A DNA stretch of 44,441 nucleotides from Isosphaera sp. (GTDB taxonomy: Bacteria; Planctomycetota; Planctomycetia; Gemmatales; Gemmataceae), in assembly GCA_013822345.1 (NCBI GenBank), contig PNKH01000065.1, positions 1-44,441 of the forward strand, given 5' to 3'. Shown here in pieces: positions 14,318-22,645 of the stretch. Position 1 is the stretch's first letter, and each line of letters opens with the position of its first letter. The notes under the pieces are model-generated. The model had not been told where the DNA came from. It saw nothing but the letters and a program-made list of their open reading frames with translations, and did not search any database. Made by a program: the position numbers and the translations under genes.

Positions 14318-15070
14318 ATGACCCCGCACGACGCGCTCGCCGACGGCCGGCTCGCCGACGCGCTCGCGCTCCAGGAGCGGGCGGTCGCCGCCGGCCCGGC
14401 CGACCCGGCCGCCCGCCGCCTCCTCGCCGACCTCCTCGCGTTCGCCGGCCGGCCCGCCGACGCCCTCGCCCAGCTCCCCGAGGTCCGGGCCGTCCGCGAC
14501 CTGCGCCGGCTGTTCCGGGCCGACCTGCGCCGCCAGGCGAGCCGCAAGCCGCACGTCCGCCCGGACCCGGCCCCGAAGCACGCGGCCCGGCGGTGGCGGG
14601 CGGTCCGGGCGCTGCGGGACGGCCGGCCGGCCGACGCGGTCCGGTGGGTCGACGCCGCCGACGCCGCGGCCCCGGAGGTCCGCGGGTTCGTCGACGGGGA
14701 GGAGTTCGCCGGGCTGCGCGACGCCGACGACCGGTTCGGGTCGGTGCTGGAGGCGGTCGCCGGCGGGCGGTACGTCTGGTTCGCGTGGGAGGCCCTTCGG
14801 AAGGTCGAACTCGCCCCGCCGGCGGTGCTGCTCGACCAACTCGTCCGCCCGGCCGTCGTCACCCTCAAGGACCGGACCGCGGTCGCGGTCCGGCTGCCGC
14901 TGGTGTACCCGGGGTCGGCGGCCGCCGGGGACGAGTTCGCGCTGGGCCTGGCGACCGACCACGTCTGCCCGGACGGCGGCCCGACCCGGTGCGTCGGCGG
15001 GAAGCTGCTGCTGGTCGGGGACGGGGCCGAGGTGCCGCTCGCCGAGTGCCGGATGGTCGAGGTGCGGTGA
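14318..15070 (+). CDS. ImpE/TagJ family protein (type VI secretion accessory), orphan
   Basis: A 250-residue homologue of ImpE/TagJ, which in type VI secretion systems binds the sheath protein TssB near the ClpV recycling step. The N-terminus is TPR-like (DALADGRLADALALQERAVA, AGRPADALAQLPEV). The C-terminus carries the family blocks: GFVDGEEFAGLRDADDRFGS, VLEAVAGGRYVWFAWEALRK, LRKVELAPPAVLLDQLVRPA and VRLPLVYPGS, ending with a CRMVEVR strand. No other T6SS gene lies in the window, so its partner is unknown. The start is probably leaderless. It is followed by a GAGC-family palindrome. Confidence 0.82.
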   Translation: MTPHDALADGRLADALALQERAVAAGPADPAARRLLADLLAFAGRPADALAQLPEVRAVRDLRRLFRADLRRQASRKPHVRPDPAPKHAARRWRAVRALRDGRPADAVRWVDAADAAAPEVRGFVDGEEFAGLRDADDRFGSVLEAVAGGRYVWFAWEALRKVELAPPAVLLDQLVRPAVVTLKDRTAVAVRLPLVYPGSAAAGDEFALGLATDHVCPDGGPTRCVGGKLLLVGDGAEVPLAECRMVEVR

Positions 15071-15081
15071 CGGCGGGTTCG

Positions 15082-15148
15082 CGGCGAGCCGGGAGCGTGA
15101 GCGACCGGAGGGAGGCGTCCTCCGGTCGCTCACGCTCCCGGCTCGCCG
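15082..15148. repeat. GAGC-family inverted repeat, 30-bp perfect arms, 7-nt spacer
   Basis: Arms 15082-15111 and 15119-15148 are perfect complements, starting 12 nt after the ImpE-like stop. The arm is nearly identical to that at 33309 and shares GAGCCGG and GTGAGCGAC with 3163. Confidence 0.92.
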
Positions 15149-15227
15149 GGCTGCGGTTGACCTTGACGCCGCTCCCGCGGGACGGGTCTACTCCGGCCGA
15201 GGCCCCGCGCACCCCCGGGAACCGCAC

Positions 15228-17573
15228 ATGGCCACGGACACGGCCGCCCCCGCCCCGACGCCCGCCGCCGGGCCCGACCCGACACGACACGTCTGGCAGG
15301 TGCCGACGTTCCTCCTCGGGGCCGCCGCGTTCGTCGCGGCGTGGCAGGGGTGGCTGCCGCTCGGCACCCCCGACCCGGACGCCGACCTGGCCCGGGACGT
15401 GGCGGCCCTGCGGGCGGCGTGCGAGAAGGTGAAGCCGGACCGGGACGAGCTGCGGCAGCTGCTCGGGTCGGTGCAGGCGGGGGTCGACGCCCGCGGGGGG
15501 GGGACCCCGGCGCACCGGTTCGCCCTCGGCAGCGGGTACGCCCGGCTGGCCGAGCTGACCCCGGCCGCGGACGAGGCCCGGCAGCACTGGGTCACCGCCC
15601 GCGGGTACTTCGACCGGGTCCGCGGGGAGGAGCTGCGCGACCCGGGCGACGCCCCGAAGTTCGCCTTCCGGGCGGCCAAGGCCCGGGCCGCGGCCGGCCT
15701 CCCCCCGAACGTCGGGAACGGCGACCTGAAGCTCTACCTGAGCCTGCTCGCGAAGGTCCCGGCGGGGGAGGAGGCGGGGGAGGCGGGGCGGCTGTCGGGG
15801 GAGCTCGCCCTCCGGCTGTCCCCGCCGGACGTGGCGGCCGCGAGGGAGGCGTTCTCCAAGTACCTGACCGGGACCGGGGTGTCGACCCCGCCGGCGGCGC
15901 TGGCCCGGGCGAAGCTGCAGCTCGCCGAGTTGCACCACCGGCTGAGGGAGTTCGACCTGGCCCGGAAGTGGCTGGAGCAGATCGGGGCGGACGCCCCGCC
16001 GGAGGTGGTCGGGCCGGCGAAGGCGCTGCTCGCCCGGGTGCGGATGGCCGACGGCGACTGGGCCGGGGCCGCCCGGGACTGGGAGGCGGCCCGGGCCGCC
16101 CCGGGCCTGGCCCCGGCGGCCCGGGCGTCGGCCGCGTACTTCCTCGGGGTGTGCCGGCTGAACACCAAGGAGACAGACGCCGCCGCGAAGGGGTTCGAGG
16201 AGGCGGTCACGGGCGGCGGTCCGGAGGGGCGGGCGGCCGCCGTCCGGCTGGCCGAGCTTCACCTGAGGGGGCCCGACCGGGCGAAGCGGGAAGCCGCCGC
16301 CGGCCTCCTCGCCGCCGCCGTCAAGGACGGCCCGGCCGCCGGGTTCCAGAACCCGCACCTCTCCGCCGACGACGCCCGCCCGGTGTTCGAGCTGGCCGTC
16401 ACCACCCTGGTCGCCGACGGGGCGTTCGAGGCGGCCGTGAGGGCGGCCGACGCCTACGCCGCGGTCGCGGCCGGCGGGCGGGACCGAGAGCGGCGGGCGG
16501 AGGCGCTGGCCGCGTGGGCCGCCGCCCTGCGGAAGGAGAGCGGGGAGTTCAAGCCGAAGGCGGCGGCCGCGGCCGCCGAGTTCGAGGCGCTGGTGGGGCT
16601 GCAACCGGCCCCGGCCGCGAAGGCCGAGGTGGCGCGGAAGGCGGCCGGGATGTACGTCCTGGCCGGGGAGACGGGCAAGGCGGTGGCGGTGCTGGAGGCG
16701 GCGGCCCGGCTGCCGGACCTGCCGGACGCGACCTCCGGGGCGGTGTGGGCGGAGCTGGCCGAGGCGCTGCTGGCGGCCGGCCGCCCGGACGAGGTGTGGA
16801 AGGCGATCAACCAGGCGATGGCGTCCGTCGGCCCGGTCGGGACGGCCACCCGGTACCGGATCGCGCGCCAGTTCCTCGACGCCAAGAACCCCGGACTGGC
16901 GACGCTCGGGCGGAACCTGCTGGGGCAGATCGCCGACGGGGAGGCGGTCGGCCCGGCCGAGCAGGAAGTACACGAGAGCACCCTGGTCGAACTGGCCCGG
17001 GACGCGGTCCGGGCCGGCGACTACCCCGGGGCGGAGGCCCGGCTGCGGAAGCAGGTCGGCACCTACCCGGCCGGGCCGCAGGCCGGGGTCGGGCGGCTCT
17101 TGCTGGGGGTGTGCCTGGTGCAGCGGGCGGCCGGCGGCGGGCCGGCCCCGCCGGACGCCGCGGCCGCGGTGCGGATGCGCGAGGAGGCGCTCGACCTGTT
17201 CAAGCAGATCGTCGCCGACGCCGACGCCCGGTACCGGCGCGACGGGAAGTTGTCCGACCAGGACGCGTGGCTGCGGCTGCAGGCCGGGATGCGGGTGCTG
17301 CAGGCGCTGCACCAGCTCGGCCGGCCGAACGACGTGCTGGCGGAGGCCGCGGGGCTGCTGGAGAAGCACCGCGGGACGGTCGAGGAGTTGGTGGTGCTGA
17401 GCCTGGTGTACCACGCGTTCAAGCAGAAGAACGAGCCGGGCAAGGCGCTGCAGACGCGGGACCGGATGAAGGAGCTGTTCGACCGGCTGCCGGCGGCCGC
17501 GTTCCCGGCCGCGTCCGGGGAGTACAGCCGGGGGTACTGGGAGAAGGTGTGGTTCGCCCCGGAGCCGAAGTGA
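15228..17573 (+). CDS. Large membrane-anchored tetratricopeptide-repeat protein
   Basis: A 781-residue protein, mainly alpha-helical TPR-like repeats. A short cytoplasmic N-terminus leads into one membrane segment at about 25-45 (VPTFLLGAAAFVAAWQGWLP), so the repeats should face the periplasm. Repeat-like units are seen throughout: FALGSGYARLAELTPAADEA, AKLQLAELHHRLREFDLARK, YFLGVCRLNTKETDAAAKGF, and the C-terminal LLGVCLVQRA. No catalytic motif is visible; a scaffold role is the cautious reading. It is preceded by a palindrome and followed by a broken nuclease gene. Confidence 0.82.
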   Translation: MATDTAAPAPTPAAGPDPTRHVWQVPTFLLGAAAFVAAWQGWLPLGTPDPDADLARDVAALRAACEKVKPDRDELRQLLGSVQAGVDARGGGTPAHRFALGSGYARLAELTPAADEARQHWVTARGYFDRVRGEELRDPGDAPKFAFRAAKARAAAGLPPNVGNGDLKLYLSLLAKVPAGEEAGEAGRLSGELALRLSPPDVAAAREAFSKYLTGTGVSTPPAALARAKLQLAELHHRLREFDLARKWLEQIGADAPPEVVGPAKALLARVRMADGDWAGAARDWEAARAAPGLAPAARASAAYFLGVCRLNTKETDAAAKGFEEAVTGGGPEGRAAAVRLAELHLRGPDRAKREAAAGLLAAAVKDGPAAGFQNPHLSADDARPVFELAVTTLVADGAFEAAVRAADAYAAVAAGGRDRERRAEALAAWAAALRKESGEFKPKAAAAAAEFEALVGLQPAPAAKAEVARKAAGMYVLAGETGKAVAVLEAAARLPDLPDATSGAVWAELAEALLAAGRPDEVWKAINQAMASVGPVGTATRYRIARQFLDAKNPGLATLGRNLLGQIADGEAVGPAEQEVHESTLVELARDAVRAGDYPGAEARLRKQVGTYPAGPQAGVGRLLLGVCLVQRAAGGGPAPPDAAAAVRMREEALDLFKQIVADADARYRRDGKLSDQDAWLRLQAGMRVLQALHQLGRPNDVLAEAAGLLEKHRGTVEELVVLSLVYHAFKQKNEPGKALQTRDRMKELFDRLPAAAFPAASGEYSRGYWEKVWFAPEPK

Positions 17574-17633
17574 CACCGCTCGACATCTCCCGCCCCGGCC
17601 GGCGATAATGTCACCGGTCCCGGGGCGCCCGCC

Positions 17634-18437
17634 GTGCCGCAGAACCCGTTCGACAAGGCGAGCCGGTTCGCGGCGAAGCTCGACCCGCCGGGGTCCCTGC
17701 GGCAGAGAAGGGGTGAAGGGGTGAGCGGGTGAAGGGGTGACCGAGACTACCCCGGTCTCGGTCACCCCTTCACCCGCTCACCCCTTCACCCCTTCTCTTC
17801 GTAGGTCGGGGCGGCGGTGGTGAACCTGACCGGCGGCGGATTGGCGACGCGGCGGATGGAGTGGCCGGCGGCCGGGCTGGCGACGCACCTCCAGGTGGTT
17901 GAGCGGAACTTGGCGCGGGAGTCGGCGACGGACCTGTTGGCGGCGGTCGAGTCCGGGTCGTGTTCGCGGGCGGTGTTGCCGTGGGTGCCGCTGTTGGCCG
18001 GCGGGGACGAGGCCGCGGTGGCCGAGCGGTGGAAGCGGGCGGCGGAGGCGGAGCCGGACGCCCGCCGGCGGGCGGACTACGCCGGGCTGGCACGGGTGTT
18101 CGCGAGCGCGGCCGGGCGGAAGGACTTCTGGAAGACCCAACTGGAGGGGTGGAACGTGACCGAGTCGAGCGTGGTAAACGAGTGGATCGCCGAGGGCGAG
18201 GCCAAGGGCCGGGCCGCGGGTCTGGCCGCGGGTCTGGCCGAGGGGCGGGTGGAGGGGCGGGTGGAGGGGCGGGTGACGGCCCTCCTCGACATCCTCACCG
18301 ACCGGTTCGACCCGCTCCCGGCCGACGTGGTGGCCGCCGTCCGGGCCGCGACCGACGAGACCCGGCTCCGGGCCTGGACGACGGCCGCGGCCAAGGCCGC
18401 GACCCTCGACGACTTCCGCCGCGCCGCCGGCGTCTGA
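17634..18437 (+). pseudogene. Broken Rpn/YhgA-like (PD-(D/E)XK) nuclease-family gene; catalytic part replaced by a palindrome
   Basis: The GTG at 17634, after a GATAAT box at 17604-17609, begins VPQNPFDKASRFAAKLDPPG, the usual N-terminus of a Gemmataceae nuclease-like family. After about 24 residues the frame enters the palindrome 17704-17798 and stops at 17730. Past the palindrome the family's C-terminal half resumes in frame with VGAAVVNLTGGG (about 17806), then LPWVPLLAGGDEAAVAERWK and LEGWNVTESSVVNEWIAEGE, ending at 18437 with an Arg/Gly/Glu repeat segment. From memory of the family, roughly 100 residues carrying the catalytic motifs are missing. The C-terminal open frame could be translated from the GTG at 17817 (206 residues), but would lack the active site. 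Confidence 0.78.
17704..17798. repeat. Palindrome of GGGTGA octamers, 44-bp perfect arms, inside the broken nuclease gene
   Basis: Arms 17704-17747 and 17755-17798 are perfect complements around a 7-nt centre. Each arm contains four 8-bp units of the type GGGTGAAG/GGGTGAGC. A 31-bp core is identical to that of the 29736 element, while the flanking arm bases differ (AGAGAA here, ATGAG there). Confidence 0.94.
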
Positions 18438-18537
18438 CCGTCGCCCCACGAATTCCCGTGACCGCGAACCCCGGACCGGTCATAATCCTCCGTGGGGTAC
18501 GGCGCCGGACGAGCCGCGCCGCCACGGGGGGTCTCCG

Positions 18538-18813
18538 ATGAAGCGGTCGCGGGTGTGGCTGGTGGTGCTGTCGGTCGTCGCGGTCGGGGGCGCGGCCGGG
18601 TGCGGCGGGGCCGGGGCCGCGTTGCGGGCCGCCGGGCGGAGTGCCCCCCGGGCGGCCCCGGTCGCCAAGCCGGTCGTGACCACCCCGGCGCTCCGCCCGC
18701 CGGTGACCGGCCCGGCGGCCGAGCGCGGCGGGTGGGGCGCCGCCCACCACGCCGACCTACCGGTCAACGCCCTCACCGGTTCGGGACAGGGTGACGACCG
18801 CCGGAGGAAGTGA
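18538..18813 (+). CDS. Small putative lipoprotein
   Basis: A 91-residue protein with a lipoprotein signal (MKRSRVWLVVLSVVAVGGAA then GC), lipidated Cys near residue 22. The mature part is Ala/Pro/Gly-rich and probably unstructured (APVAKPVVTTPALRPPVTGP), ending in a basic tail. CATAAT at 18481-18486 is a plausible -10. Not recognised; it may be a short planctomycete-specific envelope protein. It converges on Uma2 with 48 nt between, holding only a short GC stem. Confidence 0.6.
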   Translation: MKRSRVWLVVLSVVAVGGAAGCGGAGAALRAAGRSAPRAAPVAKPVVTTPALRPPVTGPAAERGGWGAAHHADLPVNALTGSGQGDDRRRK

Positions 18814-18861
18814 CGGCCCGGGGGCCGAGCCTTTGCCCGCGCCGGGGGCCGGTCCGGACGG

Positions 18862-19437
18862 TCACCCGCCGGCGGGGTCGTCCTCGGGGACCGGGAACAG
18901 CGGGGCCATCGGGACCGAGAACCCGGGCAGCACCGCCCCGCCGTCGAGGGCGTCGCTTTCGGTCAACACCCGCGGGGCGGTGACGACGGCGGTGTACGCG
19001 TACAGTTGGCGGAGCCGCGGGTACACGACCCACACCAACTCCACCCCGGCCCGCAGGTACTCGTGGGCCTTGGCGATCAGGTCTTCCCCCTCGTCCGTCG
19101 GGCTGGCGACCTCGACCACCAGGTTCGGCACCACGTCGGCCGGGTTCCCCCGGGTCGGCAGCGGCCGGTCCTGCGGCCACCGGTCGAACGTGATGAACGC
19201 CACGTCCGGCGCGCGGTTCCGGGTGCCGTCGTCGGGCAGCGGCATCCGGAACAGCATGTCGTTCCGGGCGCGGCCCCGCCCCGAGCTGCGGGCGTACGCC
19301 GCCAGTTCGTCGCGGATGCGGTTGGCCACCTCGCTGGCGAACAAGCTCATCGGCGGGACCTCCACCACCTGCCCGTTCACCACCTCGTAGCGGTCCGGAA
19401 GGTCTGCCTCCGCGACCGCGTCGATCACCGTGGACAT
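18862..19437 (-). CDS. Uma2 family endonuclease-like protein (DUF820)
   Basis: A 191-residue Uma2-family protein, a restriction-endonuclease-like PD-(D/E)XK fold that is greatly expanded in cyanobacteria and planctomycetes. Blocks seen: YEVVNGQVVEVPPMSLFASE at the N-terminus, the catalytic strand NRAPDVAFITFDRW, VVPNLVVEVASPTDEGEDL, and the end VLPGFSVPMAPLF. The Asp and Glu of the active site are present; the expected Lys position is less clear. Biological substrate unknown. The start lies 25 nt before the stop codon region of the double amidohydrolase transcript's end, with both genes on the minus strand. Confidence 0.88.
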   Translation of the reverse strand: MSTVIDAVAEADLPDRYEVVNGQVVEVPPMSLFASEVANRIRDELAAYARSSGRGRARNDMLFRMPLPDDGTRNRAPDVAFITFDRWPQDRPLPTRGNPADVVPNLVVEVASPTDEGEDLIAKAHEYLRAGVELVWVVYPRLRQLYAYTAVVTAPRVLTESDALDGGAVLPGFSVPMAPLFPVPEDDPAGG

Positions 19438-19462
19438 GTCGCACCTCCGGCCCCAGTATACG

Positions 19463-22075
19463 TCACCACGCCCCGAGGCAGCAGCCCGCCCCGGGGCCGC
19501 CGGCCAGGAGCGGCAGGATCCGCCGCTCGAACGGCAGCTTCAGGTACTCCTCCCGGCTGTACACTACCCGCCCGCCCATCACCGTGTGCGTGACGTGCGT
19601 CGCGTGCTCGAACGGGTCCCCGTCGTACAGCACCAGGTCCGCCGCCTTCCCCTTCTCGACCGTCCCGTACTCCGCGTCGATCCCGAGCAGCTTCGCCGCG
19701 TCGACCGTCACCGCCCGCAGCGCCCGCTCCCGGCCTAGCCCGCCGGCCCCGGCCGCCATCGCCGCCTCGTGCCGCAGCACCCGCACCTTCGGCACGTACC
19801 CCTCGAACCCCGTCCCGATCGTCACCGGCACCCGCGCGGTGTCCAGCGCCGCCGCGTTCCCGACGAACGAGTGGAGCGTCTCCATGCTCCCGCCGGCCCG
19901 CTGCATCGTCGGGTGGACCACCACCGTCACCCCCGCCGCCTTCAACTCGTCGGCCATCCGGTACGCCTCGGTCCCGAGCGCGATCACCGGCTTCAGCTTG
20001 AACTCGGCGGCGAGCCGCAGCGCCGTCTGGATGTCGTCCTTGCGGTGGGCCGCGAAGTACACCGGCAGCTTCCCCTCCAGGGCCGGCACCAGCGCCTCGT
20101 GCTTCGGGTTCTTCGCCGCCGGCGGCTTCGCCCGGTACGCGTCGGCCTCCGCGAACGCCTTCCGCACCAGCGCCGCCGTCCCCATCCGGGTGTCCGGACC
20201 CTTCCCCTTGTACGCCGCCTTCGGCACCTCCCCGAGGTTCACCAGCAGCGCCGCCACCGGCTTCACCGCCGCCGACTCGGCCGTCGCCCCGTCGGTCCGG
20301 AAGACGCCGCTCCGGCCGGCGATCACGTTCTGCCGGCCGGGCGTGGTGTGGACGACGGTGACGCCGTTCGCCTGGAGGAACTCGAGCAGCGGCTCGCGCG
20401 GGTTGAACCCGTCGAGGACGCGGAGGTCGGCCTGGTTCGGGTCGGCGAGCTCGTCCTGGTCCTGATCGGCCGGGATGTTCCACGCCCCGGTCAGCCCGGC
20501 GACGCAGAACGAGTCGATCAGCCCCGGGGTGACGTGCTTCGCCTTCAGCGTCGGCCCGTTCTTCAGCGCCGCCCCGGGGCCGACGAAGGTGATCTTGCCG
20601 TCCTCGACCACGATCGCGGCGTTGCGGATGACCCCGGCCGGCCCGGCGGTGTGGATCTGCTCCGCTTCGATCACGAGTCGGTTCTTCTTCGGCTGGCCCG
20701 GCACCCCGCCGTCGTAGACCGTGAGCCCGTCCTTCTCGGGCCGGTCGGCGGGCGCCGGCAGCTTCTCGGCGGCCGGGAGCGCGAACCCGCCCTCGCGGTA
20801 CGCCCGGTCGGTCGCCTCGTCGAACACCTTCTTGCCGTCGATGTACGTCTGCTTCACCCGCGTGTACGTCGAGAACGGCGGGCCGCTCAGCACGACGAAG
20901 TCAGCGTCCTTCCCCTTCTCCAGCGACCCGAGGCGGTGGTCGAGGTGCATCAGTTTCGCCGGCGTCAGGGTCATCGCCTTCAGCGCCGCCGCCTCCGGCA
21001 TCCCGCCGCGGACCGCGATCGCCCCGGTGTGCAGGAAGAACCGCGACTCGGTGATCGCGTCGTCGGTGTTGATCGCCACCGGCACCCCGGCCTTGTCCAG
21101 CACCGCCGCGTTCTCCTCCAGCAGCCCGATCGTCTCCGCCTTCCCGCCCGGGGCGTCGATCAGCGTCAGCGACGCCGGGATCTTCTTCTTCGCCAGCAGC
21201 TCGGCGACGCGGTACCCCTCGGTCGCGTGCTGCAAGACGATCTCGAAACCGAACTCCTCGGCGATCCGGACCGCGGTCATCAGGTCGTCGGCCCGGTGGC
21301 AGTGGAAGTGGACCGTCCGCTTCCGCTCCAGCACCTCCACGAGCGGTTCCAGCGCCACGTCGCGGGGCGGCTTCTCCCCGGCGTCGAGCTTCGCCTTGTA
21401 CTCCTTCGCCTTCTGGAACGTCTCCCGCTGCAGGGCCGCCACCTTCATCCGGGTGAACGGGGCCTGCCCCTTGGTCCGCCCGTACCCCTTCGGGTTCTCG
21501 CCGTTCGCCATCTTCAGCCCGCCGAGCACCTCCGTCCCGTCCGGCAGTCGGCCGTTCACCCGCATCGCCTCGACCGTGCCGCCGCGGAGCTTGACGTACA
21601 GCGTCGACCCGCCGATCACGTTCCCGGACCCGGGCATGATGTTCGCGGTGGTGACCCCGCCGGCGGTCGCCATCCGGACGCCGGGGTCGTCCGGGTTGAT
21701 CGCGTCGATCGCCCGGACGCCCGCCTGCACCGGCCCGCTCATCTCGTTCCCGTCGGAGTTCCCGGGCACGTTCGGCCGGGTCCACAGCCCGATGTGGGAG
21801 TGGGTGTCGACCAGCCCGGGGATGACGACCGCCCCGCCGAGGTCGACCACCTCCGCCCCGGCGGGGTCCGGCTTCCCGGCCCCGACCGCCTCGACCTTGC
21901 CGTCCTTCACCAGCAGGAACCCGCCCTCGACCGGCTTCTCACCGGTCCCGGCGTGGACGGTGGCGTTGACGAACAGCGTCGCCCCGGCCGGCTTCTTCGG
22001 CTGGGCCGGGACGGGCACCGCCGCGACGCCGAGGGCGAGTGACAAGGCGATGACACTGGCGAGAAGTCGCGGCAT
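19463..22075 (-). CDS. Exported double amidohydrolase; second half lacks metal ligands
   Basis: An 870-residue protein beginning at the ATG at 22075 with a signal peptide (MPRLLASVIALSLALGVAAV). Two amidohydrolase-superfamily units are fused. Unit 1 (about 30-430) has the metal-binding HxH (PGLVDTHSHIG, His92 and His94), then HFHCHRADD near 256 and LQHATEGYR near 279. Unit 2 (about 455-870) keeps the same order but reads PGLIDSFCVAGL, YFAAHRKDD near 671 and IALGTEAYR near 697, losing the HxH and other His ligands. Unit 1 is likely a periplasmic imidazolonepropionase- or prolidase-like hydrolase; unit 2 looks non-catalytic. Substrate unknown. Confidence 0.87.
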   Translation of the reverse strand: MPRLLASVIALSLALGVAAVPVPAQPKKPAGATLFVNATVHAGTGEKPVEGGFLLVKDGKVEAVGAGKPDPAGAEVVDLGGAVVIPGLVDTHSHIGLWTRPNVPGNSDGNEMSGPVQAGVRAIDAINPDDPGVRMATAGGVTTANIMPGSGNVIGGSTLYVKLRGGTVEAMRVNGRLPDGTEVLGGLKMANGENPKGYGRTKGQAPFTRMKVAALQRETFQKAKEYKAKLDAGEKPPRDVALEPLVEVLERKRTVHFHCHRADDLMTAVRIAEEFGFEIVLQHATEGYRVAELLAKKKIPASLTLIDAPGGKAETIGLLEENAAVLDKAGVPVAINTDDAITESRFFLHTGAIAVRGGMPEAAALKAMTLTPAKLMHLDHRLGSLEKGKDADFVVLSGPPFSTYTRVKQTYIDGKKVFDEATDRAYREGGFALPAAEKLPAPADRPEKDGLTVYDGGVPGQPKKNRLVIEAEQIHTAGPAGVIRNAAIVVEDGKITFVGPGAALKNGPTLKAKHVTPGLIDSFCVAGLTGAWNIPADQDQDELADPNQADLRVLDGFNPREPLLEFLQANGVTVVHTTPGRQNVIAGRSGVFRTDGATAESAAVKPVAALLVNLGEVPKAAYKGKGPDTRMGTAALVRKAFAEADAYRAKPPAAKNPKHEALVPALEGKLPVYFAAHRKDDIQTALRLAAEFKLKPVIALGTEAYRMADELKAAGVTVVVHPTMQRAGGSMETLHSFVGNAAALDTARVPVTIGTGFEGYVPKVRVLRHEAAMAAGAGGLGRERALRAVTVDAAKLLGIDAEYGTVEKGKAADLVLYDGDPFEHATHVTHTVMGGRVVYSREEYLKLPFERRILPLLAGGPGAGCCLGAW

Positions 22076-22145
22076 GCGGGCCTCGGGTGGGGCGGGCGTG
22101 CGGTTCACCGAACGTACCCGGTTGCAAACCCGCCCGCCAGGGGTA

Positions 22146-22151
22146 TATCAT
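22146..22151 (+). promoter_or_regulatory. Likely -10 box (TATCAT) for the ACT-domain gene
   Basis: TATCAT within GGGTATATCATCG, 62 nt before the ATG at 22214; identical to the box at 4039. The gene also has a GAGGAGG-like Shine-Dalgarno about 9 nt before its ATG. Confidence 0.5.
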
Positions 22152-22213
22152 CGCGGTTGATGACCGGCCCCGTCCGGCCCCCACGTCGCCGTTCCACCGA
22201 GGAGGACACTCCC

Positions 22214-22645
22214 ATGAGCTTCAAGATGCAGCGCGTCCACGTCTTCCACGCCGAGGTCGAGGACAAGCCCGGCGGGATCGCGGTCAAGCTGAAGAAGCTG
22301 GCCGAGGCCGGGGCGCACCTGGAGTACATCTACAGCCAGCGGTCGGACACCAAGCCGGGGGTCGGGGACCTGTACGTCGCCCCGCTGCACGGGAACGGCG
22401 AGATCGCGGCGGCGCGGGCGGCCGGGATGCACGAGGTGAGCGAGCCGATCGTGATGCGGGTGGAGGGGGACGACAAGGCCGGGCTGTCCGGCCGGCTGAC
22501 GCAGGCGTGGGAGATGGCCGGGCTGAACCTGCACGGGCTGGTCCTGTCGGCGATCGCCGGGAAGTTCCTCGGGTACGCCACCTTCGACACCGTCGCCGAC
22601 GCCAACCGGGCGGCGACCATCCTGGCCGAGCTGGGGACGGCCTGA
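22214..22645 (+). CDS. Tandem ACT-domain protein
   Basis: A 143-residue cytoplasmic protein made of two ACT units. The first spans about 6-65 (VHVFHAEVEDKPGGIAVKLK, then KLAEAGAHLEYIYSQRS), the second about 76-140 (IVMRVEGDDKAGLSGRLTQA, WEMAGLNLHGLVLSAI, and ATFDTVADANRAATIL). ACT domains bind amino acids and control metabolic enzymes; here no catalytic domain is attached, so it is a free-standing ligand-binding regulator or sensor. It has its own promoter and is followed by 327 nt of nested repeats. Confidence 0.85.
   Translation: MSFKMQRVHVFHAEVEDKPGGIAVKLKKLAEAGAHLEYIYSQRSDTKPGVGDLYVAPLHGNGEIAAARAAGMHEVSEPIVMRVEGDDKAGLSGRLTQAWEMAGLNLHGLVLSAIAGKFLGYATFDTVADANRAATILAELGTA

Noticed and set aside
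17704-17798. Terminal inverted repeats of an insertion sequence
   Set aside because: The arms enclose only a 7-nt centre with no transposase, and no flanking target duplication could be seen.
17634-18437. Two separate intact small genes instead of one broken gene
   Set aside because: Both parts match opposite ends of one known protein type and share one frame logic interrupted only by the palindrome; the first part stops inside the palindrome after 32 codons.
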